This document shows, one piece after another, positions 57,430 to 64,000 of a stretch of 64,000 nucleotides of DNA; the first letter of the stretch is position 1; every line of letters begins with the position of its first letter. A model generated the notes under the pieces. The model made no database searches. It was given only the letters and a program-made list of their open reading frames with translations, and was not told the origin of the DNA. Location: positions 49,449 to 113,448 of the forward strand of contig JBIKIN010000014.1 of assembly GCA_044361595.1 (NCBI GenBank). Reading direction: 5' to 3'. This DNA is from Pseudopedobacter sp044361595 (GTDB lineage Bacteria > Bacteroidota > Bacteroidia > Sphingobacteriales > Sphingobacteriaceae). The translations under genes and the position numbers were made by a program.

Positions 57430-58338
57430 TTAGTATTTAAATTTTGGTTTAAATTGACGATAAATGAAGTTATAAGTTATACCTGCAGAACCATAAGAAG
57501 ATTTCCCTACGTTTCTACCGCCAACAATTGCACCACCGCTAACGCTTAAACCAAAGTTGCCATCAAGCGGAGTGTAAATAGTACCACCTACCCTGGTATA
57601 ATTAACTTTTGTTGCTGGGAATAAACCAACAAAACCTGGTCGTAAAATATCTACACCGCCAGTAGAAGTTTGGTTACCAATTTGGCCAGCAATGTAAAAT
57701 CGCTCTAAAGCTACGCCCGCTTTTAATTCGCTTATGATTGCATTTGGAACTTCGGTTGTGCGTACACTAAAGCCAGCCTGACCTGTGATAAAAAAGCCTC
57801 TTTCATCTTTAAAATGTGCAATTAAAATTCCATTTAAAGTTGTAGCTCTATTACCAATGGCAATAATAGATTGTAAACCTTCGTCTACCTTATAATCTCC
57901 TAGTGGAGTAGTAAAACCTAAACCACCTTGAAGAGATAGGTTACCTTTTTTAGAAAACTCGTATTTTGCAAAGGCAGAAAGATCTTGGGTTCCAGATCTT
58001 GAGTTGCCAAAACCTAAATCAGATAGAACTGCAGGGTCGCCATTTCCGGTAGAAGTTATAAAGGGTAAATTAAACACTACATCTAACTTATCAGTGATAC
58101 CATATGTGCCATAAATGTTAACGCTATTTGTTGTCACGGATCTGAATACTGGAGTTTCGTCTATTTCTTCAGGAAAAAGAAAAACGCTTTTATAATGCTC
58201 TGAAGTTAAGGAAGTGGTTATTCCTCCACCCTTTTTGCCTTGCATAAAACCACTTAATGGTGTTTGTGCTTTAGAAACTGTAACAACGCCCAAAAGGATT
58301 GCAATATTTAAGATTAATGATTTGTTTAATATTTTCAT
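57430..58338 (-). CDS. Outer-membrane beta-barrel protein
   Basis: 302 aa with a signal peptide (MKILNKSLILNIAILLGVVTVSKAQ). The remaining 280 residues are beta-strand-rich with Gly/aromatic patterns (YGTYGITDKLDVVFNLPF, LSLQGGLGFTTPLGDYKV) and end with an aromatic-basic tail (IYRQFKPKFKY). This is close to the outline of the gene at 3592-4434, suggesting a related transporter-type porin. It is divergent from the FAS1 lipoprotein gene, and each promoter side carries a copy of a 13-bp motif. Substrate unknown. Confidence 0.65.
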   Translation of the reverse strand: MKILNKSLILNIAILLGVVTVSKAQTPLSGFMQGKKGGGITTSLTSEHYKSVFLFPEEIDETPVFRSVTTNSVNIYGTYGITDKLDVVFNLPFITSTGNGDPAVLSDLGFGNSRSGTQDLSAFAKYEFSKKGNLSLQGGLGFTTPLGDYKVDEGLQSIIAIGNRATTLNGILIAHFKDERGFFITGQAGFSVRTTEVPNAIISELKAGVALERFYIAGQIGNQTSTGGVDILRPGFVGLFPATKVNYTRVGGTIYTPLDGNFGLSVSGGAIVGGRNVGKSSYGSAGITYNFIYRQFKPKFKY

Positions 58339-58370
58339 TTTAATTGTTTTTTTGTTAATAATTTAGACCA

Positions 58371-58536
58371 ATTGCTTATCGGATTTTTTTAATTGATTTT
58401 TTAAATTATTATTAATTTGAATGCAATTACGAAATTATTAATGTTTCCGGATTTATTTATTTTAATTTTTTTTAAATCAGTAAAACCAGATTTAATTTTT
58501 AGTCGTATATATGTTCACAAATGATTGCTTATCGGA
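58371..58536. promoter_or_regulatory. Two copies of ATTGCTTATCGGA in a divergent promoter region
   Basis: The exact 13-bp word ATTGCTTATCGGA occurs at 58371-58383 and again at 58524-58536, in the same orientation. The copies are 33 bp from the start of the leftward beta-barrel gene and 36 bp from the start of the rightward FAS1 gene. Such repeats placed beside each divergent start suggest a shared regulator binding site. No factor can be named. Confidence 0.5.
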
Positions 58537-58571
58537 AATAATTAATCATTAAACAATTTAAAATAATTAAA

Positions 58572-59606
58572 ATGAAAAATAATAGACTTATAAGAACCGG
58601 CATAGTATTGTTAACTTCCGTTTTCTTTTTATCAACTACCTTCATATCGTGTAAAAATAATGATGACGTAGAACCAACCATATCACAAATTGCTGTAAGC
58701 ATGAAAGGCTTTAGTCAGTTAGAAGCTGCAGCAATTAGAGGTGGTGTTGCCGTAACATTATCTAATAAAAATGCTGGAGATCCGTCAGGTAATTTTACAG
58801 TGTTTGCACCTACCAACGAAGCATTCGCTAAAATTGGCTTGGTAAACCCAGCTGATTTAAACGTTTTACAAAAAGGTTTTTTAACTAATGTTTTATTATA
58901 CCATGTAAATGATGGTTCTACTTTAGAATCTAGTTTAACTCTTAATGCTAGAGTAAATTCTTTGTTAGGCAAATCAAACACAAACCCAACCGGTATTACA
59001 AAAAGAATAGTTACCAGAGGAAACGATAGATTTATTAATGGGTCTAAGATAATAGCAACAAATGTTAAAGCCGATAATGGCATAGTGCATGTAATAGACC
59101 GAGTACTATTAGCCTCTGGTGCTGATATTGCAAATACCGCAATATTTTTTGCGCAAGGTAATGGCTTTGTAAATCCTGAATTGAGTTATTTAGTAGAAGC
59201 TGTTGTTTATGCCGATTTAGTGGCCCCATTAGCAAATCCAAGTGCTAACTTAATGGTTTTTGCACCAACAAACCAAGCTTTTAGAGATTTAGGTGTTCTA
59301 TTAGGTGTGCCTTTAAATCAACCATCAGATATTAGAAAGTTACCAAAAGCAACTGTGCAGCAAGTTTTATTAACACACGTATTTAATTTTAATGGAGGAG
59401 CATTATTTACCTCACAGTTAAGTGGTGGAACAATATCTTCAAGTTTAAATTTAGCAAATCAAGAAATTACTTTAGGAGCATACAATAATGGTTATTTAAC
59501 TGTAAAAGCAAGAGGTAATGCTGTTGCTGCAAATATGGTTATTCCTGATGTTCAATGTACAAATGGAATTGTTCACGTAATTGATAGGGTATTGTTACCT
59601 CAATAA
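58572..59606 (+). CDS. Two-domain fasciclin (FAS1) lipoprotein
   Basis: 344 aa. The lipoprotein signal ends at TFISCKN (Cys27). It has two FAS1 domains (about 40-180 and 195-343), each showing the H1/H2 patterns NFTVFAPTNEAF and GIVHVIDRVLL, the second repeating LMVFAPTNQAF and the same end. FAS1 domains mediate adhesion and protein-protein contact; in Bacteroidota such lipoproteins are common on the surface. It is followed by a terminator at 59628-59654. Confidence 0.9.
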   Translation: MKNNRLIRTGIVLLTSVFFLSTTFISCKNNDDVEPTISQIAVSMKGFSQLEAAAIRGGVAVTLSNKNAGDPSGNFTVFAPTNEAFAKIGLVNPADLNVLQKGFLTNVLLYHVNDGSTLESSLTLNARVNSLLGKSNTNPTGITKRIVTRGNDRFINGSKIIATNVKADNGIVHVIDRVLLASGADIANTAIFFAQGNGFVNPELSYLVEAVVYADLVAPLANPSANLMVFAPTNQAFRDLGVLLGVPLNQPSDIRKLPKATVQQVLLTHVFNFNGGALFTSQLSGGTISSSLNLANQEITLGAYNNGYLTVKARGNAVAANMVIPDVQCTNGIVHVIDRVLLPQ

Positions 59607-59627
59607 AATTAATTTAAAGCATTACAA

Positions 59628-59654
59628 AAACCCGATTGAAAGTCGGGTTTTTTT
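59628..59654 (+). terminator. Rho-independent terminator of the FAS1 gene
   Basis: The stem AAACCCGA (59628-59635) pairs with TCGGGTTT (59643-59650), followed by a run of T. It is 22 bp past the stop. Confidence 0.85.
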
Positions 59655-59790
59655 GTTTCTTAATTTTTGTAACCTTTTTTGAAAGTTATCGTAGATTACG
59701 CTCATATAACACACAAAAAATTTTAGATACGAACAAATGGTGTTTTTAAAGAGATTCTGTCTTTTTATCGCAATTCTATTTACACCATCA

Positions 59791-62700
59791 ATGTTATTGA
59801 GGCTAACTAAAAGCACTCCAAAGTATTTAAAATCAACTTTCTTAATTTTCCTTTTTGTAACTACAATTAACAATCAGTTAAATGCTCAAATTTGTGGCAC
59901 ATCGGGTTTAGATGGCCCTCAAAATGCATTACCGCCAATAAACACCTATTTCCCTACAGCTTTAAACACTACTTTAACTGCAGGCTCTAAAAGTCTATTG
60001 TTACAAGCTGTACCTCCAAACGACCCAAACTTCAACCTTAGCTACGGAGTTACTCAAATAAAACCAGGTGATTTAATATTAATTATTCAGATGCAGGATG
60101 CTACCTTCAATTTTAACGACAGCAATTTGTATGGTAGTGGTGCTGCAAATAGTGGTTTAGATAATTTAGGAGGTACAGGTTTTACCGATATAGGAAATAG
60201 TGGTAAATATGAATACGTAGTTGCTACCTCATTTGTTCCGCTAGCAGGCGGATTATTAACTTTTAGAGGAGCTGGAGCAGGACAAGGGGCAGTTAATACC
60301 TATGTTAATCAGAATTTTACTGCAACAAGAGGGCAAAGACGATTTCAAGTTATACGAGTACCACAATACTCTACTTTAGTTTTAAGTTCAAATTTAACAA
60401 CCCCGCCTTATAACGGATCTGTAGGAGGTGTTATTGCTTTTGATGTTGCAGGATCTATGCAATTTAATGGGTTTAGCATAGACGCCTCTGAAAGAGGATT
60501 TAGAGGTGGTTATGGGCCTGTAGCTGGCTCAGGAAATAATAATAGTTCCATCTATGCAATAGCATCAAACTCTACAAGATCTGTTGGTAAAGGAGAAGGA
60601 ATTGCTGGCACTCCAAGATATATGTGGGATGGTTTTAATCAAGTTGATAATTTGGTTGAAGGACTTCCTGGTGGTTCTTACGGGAGAGGTGCGCCAGCCA
60701 ATGCTGGAGGTGCAGGTAATGATCATAATGCAGGAGGTGGCGGTGGCGCAAATGGTGGGCATGGTGGAATTGGAGGTAGAGGATGGCAAGGTGCAGGTGG
60801 CAATTTAAATCCGCTTTCTGGTGGTGGAAGACCTGGTCATGTTTTACCAGTAGATTTATCTAGGTTAATAATGGGCGGCGGCGGAGGAGGCGGTGATGCC
60901 AATAATGCAACCTCTGGGGTAAAAGGTGGCGTTGGTGGTAGTATTATTTTAATCAATGTTGAGAAAATTGAGGGTTTTGGTTTAGTTCGTTCTAATGGAG
61001 GAACTGGACAAGCAGGTGCTTTCGGATCTGCCCCTGATGGTGCTGGAGGAGGTGGAGCTGGTGGGAGTATTTTTATTAGATCTTTAGCGCCAAGTGCAAC
61101 AGCCAATTTAATAATTGAAGCTAAAGGGGGTAATGGTGGAAACACTAAAAATGATAATAACAATGCGCATGGACCCGGTGGTGGAGGTGGTGGTGGATTT
61201 ATATATACTCAAGTCCCTTCTGCAACTATTTCTACCAATGTTGTTAAAGGTATAAGTGGAAAATCTAATAATGGTGCGGGCATTAATCATGGTGCAGGAG
61301 ACGGTAATGATGGTATAAGTCAAAATTTTACAACTGGGCAATTGCCTGCCCATTTGCAAGGAGGTGGCTCTATTTGTTATCCTAGTTTAGATGTTACACT
61401 TACTGAATTAAACGCTGGACCAGCAGGGATGAGAAACGCTGGCACAACGGCTACTTACAAATTAAGGGTTTATAATAATTTAGGTGGTGGTAATGCAGGC
61501 GAAGTTAAAGTTGATTTTGAATTGCCTTTTGGATTCTCTTTAACTAACGTAACACAATCACTTAGTGGAGATGCAGTAAATACAGGTGCTTTTGGTTTTA
61601 CTCCAGGTGCAACTGGTTTAATAAATTTTGGAACTTACAATATATCGCCGGGAGACTATGTAGAATTTACTATAAATGTAAATATCGCTTCTAATGTCCC
61701 ATCTGGAATTTACCATGCAAGTGCACAAGCCACTTACTTAGACCCTACCAGAACAAATGCTAATCCGACAAGAAAAGTAACTGCAAGCAACCAAGCTTTT
61801 ACTGGTTACAATACAACTTATGAAACTGGTGGATTAGGTGGAACATCTGTAAACGGAACCAATTATAATGGAAATTTGTTGGCTTCGTCTCTGGAGGATG
61901 TTTACATAAATGCAGCAATTATTACTGCCGACTGCGATGCAATTTTAGATGGTTCTTTCAACTCAGCACCTGTAGGGGAATATGATTCACCAAATTATTT
62001 AAATAGATGGAAAGTTGTAAATATTGGTGATAAAGTTAAAATTGTTAATGATGGAATACTTAAAGGGGCGATAATTAGAGATAATGGTGCAGATAAATTC
62101 TCTCTAAAACAAACTGTAAATGGTATTAAAGGGTCATCATCCTACACATTAACATTCGATTACAGAAATTGGCAGGGAGCATCTTGTAGTAATGCTGTTT
62201 CTAAATTGAAAGTCCAAATTTTAGACTCAACAACAAATACCCAAATTATTTTATCACCTCAATATAATGCATCCTCATCGCCTCAAGTAGCAACCATCAA
62301 CTTCACAACGCTAGCTAATACAGAAAGTCTCATCATTAAAATTTACGATCCTGGGTCTCCAAATCCAGCTTGTGGGGCTTTTGTAGATAATATCAGTATA
62401 ACCTCACCATTATCAATTCAGCTGGCTACTCAAAGTGTAACTTGTTTTGGTTCTAATAATGGGAAATTAATAATTTCTACGTTAACTGGGGCTGCTGGAC
62501 CTTATAAGCTCTCTTATTCATCTAACGGTGGCGCAAATTACTCTAGTATTATTAACTCTGGAATTATTACAAATTCTAATCCATATCAATTTACAAATCT
62601 ATTAGCTGGTAATTATTTACTTAAAATTGTTGATGAAAATAATTGTACAAACATTACACCTTTTGAAATTACTCAGCCTAACTTACTTACATTAAGCGCA

Positions 62701-64000
62701 ACAAGTACTTCGATTTTATGTAATGGAGCCTTTTCAACTGTTACTTTAACTGCATCTGGAGGGATATCTCCTTACACATACAGTATAGATGGAGTAAACT
62801 TTGTGACACAAAATACATTTCCAGATTTAGCTGCTGGAAATTATACTTTTACTGTTAAAGATGCTAATAACTGTATAGGTAATACACTTATAAATATTAC
62901 GCAGACTCCCATTATCAATATTTCTGCCAATTTTACACCAATTAAATGTTTTGGAGAAACAGCAAGTATAAGTTTAACTGCAAGTGGTGGAACTGGAACA
63001 TTTACCTACAGTATGGATGGTATAAATTTTCAAGCATCAAATATTTTTACAGGAATTTCGCAAGGTCCGCAAGTTTTCACTGTAAAAGACGCAAATAATT
63101 GTATCAAAACGATTTCAATTGATATTACTGAACCTAGTTTATTAACTCTTTCTGCTGCTAAAACCGATATTCTTTGCTTTGGTGGAACTTCTACTGTGAC
63201 GCTTTCTGCTAATGGTGGTAGTGGGACTTATTTATATTCTAAAGATGGTGGGGTGACCTTCCAAAGTGGAAATTTGTTCTCTAATTTGGTAGCTAGTAAC
63301 TATTCTTTCATCGTTAAAGATGCCAATAACTGTTCGGTGACTGTTCCTGTTTCTATTGCTGAGCCTAGTTTATTAACTCTTTCCGCTTCCAAAACTGACA
63401 TTCTATGTTTTGGTGGTTCGTCTGCTGTGACGCTTTCTGCTGGTGGTGGTACTGGTGCTTATCAATTCTCCAAAGATGGTGGGGTAACTTTTGTTTCTTC
63501 GAATACTTTTGTAGGGCTGGTAGCTGGGAATTATTCTTTCATTGTTAAGGATGCTAATAACTGTTCGGTGACTGTTCCAGTTTCTATTACTGAACCTAGT
63601 TTGTTGACTTTGTCCGCTTCCAAAACTGACATTCTTTGTTTTGGCGGAACCTCTAATTTAACGCTTTCTGCAACTGGAGGAACTGGAGCCTATCAATTCT
63701 CTAAAGATGGTGGCGTGACTTTCATTTCTTCTAACGTTTTCTCTGGTCTGACTGCTGGGAACTATTCGTTTACCGTTAAAGATGCAAATGCTTGTGCTAC
63801 TACAATTTCAGTAAGTATTACTGAGCCGTCAGCATTGACTCTTTCTGCCACTAAAACCGATATTCTTTGCTTTGGTGGAACCTCTTCGGTAACGCTTTCT
63901 GCAACTGGTGGCACAGGAACTTATCTATTCTCTAAAGATGGGGGGATAACTTTCGTTTCTTCGAATTCTTTTAGTGGACTTATTGCTGGGAACTATTCTT
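59791..64000 (+). CDS. Giant SprB-repeat adhesin, 3' end beyond the window
   Basis: Open for at least 1403 codons to the window edge, with no stop. The start at 59791 gives one signal peptide ending NQLNAQ; an upstream in-frame ATG at 59737 would add a second hydrophobic segment. Order: a Gly-rich low-complexity domain (60661-61190; GGAGND, GGGGGANGGHGG), a DUF11-like beta-sandwich (61381-61800, LDVTLTELNAGPAGM), a possible carbohydrate-type sandwich (61910-62400), then SprB repeats with LCFGG and KDANNC motifs. SprB-type proteins are large mobile surface adhesins in gliding Bacteroidota, secreted by T9SS. The C-terminal sorting domain is not visible. Confidence 0.9.
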   Translation, partial: MLLRLTKSTPKYLKSTFLIFLFVTTINNQLNAQICGTSGLDGPQNALPPINTYFPTALNTTLTAGSKSLLLQAVPPNDPNFNLSYGVTQIKPGDLILIIQMQDATFNFNDSNLYGSGAANSGLDNLGGTGFTDIGNSGKYEYVVATSFVPLAGGLLTFRGAGAGQGAVNTYVNQNFTATRGQRRFQVIRVPQYSTLVLSSNLTTPPYNGSVGGVIAFDVAGSMQFNGFSIDASERGFRGGYGPVAGSGNNNSSIYAIASNSTRSVGKGEGIAGTPRYMWDGFNQVDNLVEGLPGGSYGRGAPANAGGAGNDHNAGGGGGANGGHGGIGGRGWQGAGGNLNPLSGGGRPGHVLPVDLSRLIMGGGGGGGDANNATSGVKGGVGGSIILINVEKIEGFGLVRSNGGTGQAGAFGSAPDGAGGGGAGGSIFIRSLAPSATANLIIEAKGGNGGNTKNDNNNAHGPGGGGGGGFIYTQVPSATISTNVVKGISGKSNNGAGINHGAGDGNDGISQNFTTGQLPAHLQGGGSICYPSLDVTLTELNAGPAGMRNAGTTATYKLRVYNNLGGGNAGEVKVDFELPFGFSLTNVTQSLSGDAVNTGAFGFTPGATGLINFGTYNISPGDYVEFTINVNIASNVPSGIYHASAQATYLDPTRTNANPTRKVTASNQAFTGYNTTYETGGLGGTSVNGTNYNGNLLASSLEDVYINAAIITADCDAILDGSFNSAPVGEYDSPNYLNRWKVVNIGDKVKIVNDGILKGAIIRDNGADKFSLKQTVNGIKGSSSYTLTFDYRNWQGASCSNAVSKLKVQILDSTTNTQIILSPQYNASSSPQVATINFTTLANTESLIIKIYDPGSPNPACGAFVDNISITSPLSIQLATQSVTCFGSNNGKLIISTLTGAAGPYKLSYSSNGGANYSSIINSGIITNSNPYQFTNLLAGNYLLKIVDENNCTNITPFEITQPNLLTLSATSTSILCNGAFSTVTLTASGGISPYTYSIDGVNFVTQNTFPDLAAGNYTFTVKDANNCIGNTLINITQTPIINISANFTPIKCFGETASISLTASGGTGTFTYSMDGINFQASNIFTGISQGPQVFTVKDANNCIKTISIDITEPSLLTLSAAKTDILCFGGTSTVTLSANGGSGTYLYSKDGGVTFQSGNLFSNLVASNYSFIVKDANNCSVTVPVSIAEPSLLTLSASKTDILCFGGSSAVTLSAGGGTGAYQFSKDGGVTFVSSNTFVGLVAGNYSFIVKDANNCSVTVPVSITEPSLLTLSASKTDILCFGGTSNLTLSATGGTGAYQFSKDGGVTFISSNVFSGLTAGNYSFTVKDANACATTISVSITEPSALTLSATKTDILCFGGTSSVTLSATGGTGTYLFSKDGGITFVSSNSFSGLIAGNYS
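62674..64000 (+). repeat. SprB tandem repeats, unit 228-231 bp (76-77 aa)
   Basis: Units begin at 62674, 62902, 63130, 63361, 63592 and 63823; the first two steps are 228 bp and the next three exactly 231 bp. The later units are almost identical to each other (EPSLLTLSASKTDILCFGG), the earlier ones more diverged, and a distant unit starts near 62413. This pattern fits recent expansion by unequal recombination; the array continues past the window. Confidence 0.9.

Noticed and set aside
59622..59873. 83-aa minus-strand frame over the FAS1 terminator
   Set aside because: It covers the terminator and the start of the SprB gene and has no recognisable features.
60565..61359. Several open frames opposite the Gly-rich region
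   Set aside because: They are shadows of the Gly-codon-rich SprB gene, with Pro/Thr/Ser-rich translations.

Overview
The window is a stretch of a Bacteroidota chromosome, most like family Sphingobacteriaceae (Pedobacter relatives). The grounds are: low G+C; a SusC/SusD pair; a type IX secretion sorting domain and a SprB-repeat adhesin; a 14-gene complex I operon with a short NuoG; an arginine operon with an N-succinylornithine-type carbamoyltransferase; little sign of Shine-Dalgarno sites; and TAnnTTTG promoter elements. No rRNA, tRNA, CRISPR array, prophage or complete insertion sequence was seen.

Layout. 1-7.6 kb holds cell-envelope and secreted proteins, among them a seven-repeat FG-GAP/VCBS protein with a T9SS tail, a beta-barrel protein and an Ig-like lipoprotein, plus small unknowns and a remnant of an ATPase gene. 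8-15.9 kb holds an M1 peptidase, a HupE/UreJ-like membrane protein, a DUF6702-type protein, a toxin-antitoxin pair whose toxin has an internal stop codon, a lipoprotein, an RNA methyltransferase-like protein and an MlaE/MlaF-type lipid ABC transporter. 16-18.8 kb is a plus-strand operon: SDR, PspC, LiaF-like, RDD. 19-31 kb carries a Rieske lipoprotein, yraN-dnaG, the SusCD pair, a biotin carrier protein, a DUF4159-type protein, rsmE, a CorC/HlyC protein, pyrophosphatase and DedA. 31-44.5 kb is nuoA-N, entirely on the minus strand. 44.6-55.8 kb is an aminotransferase followed by the arginine operon (GNAT, argG, argC, a four-helix-bundle gene, argD, argF', argB, proC, argE, argH). 56-64 kb holds two beta-barrel proteins, a FAS1 lipoprotein and the 5' part of a giant SprB-repeat adhesin that runs off the end.

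The most unusual feature is in the gaps. Many intergenic and intra-operon spaces hold arrays of degenerate 7-bp words (GCnnAAA, GAnnTGA, GTATTGA types). They often form two arms in inverted orientation around a short spacer. They abut or form stop codons (nuoE, argE, argC, argG and the four-helix gene), one is inserted in frame inside argC, and one pair flanks the four-helix-bundle gene as 23-bp inverted repeats with three mismatches. Two further dispersed repeat families are present: one with ends GGGCGTT/AACGC, one with ends TGTCA/TGACA. Together they suggest a genome colonised by small repeat elements, with the four-helix-bundle gene as a possible protein-coding version of the heptamer element.

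Functionally, the nuo operon supplies a respiratory NADH dehydrogenase and the arg operon builds arginine from glutamate through (probably) succinylated intermediates. The rest is envelope biogenesis, nutrient uptake, replication priming and RNA modification.
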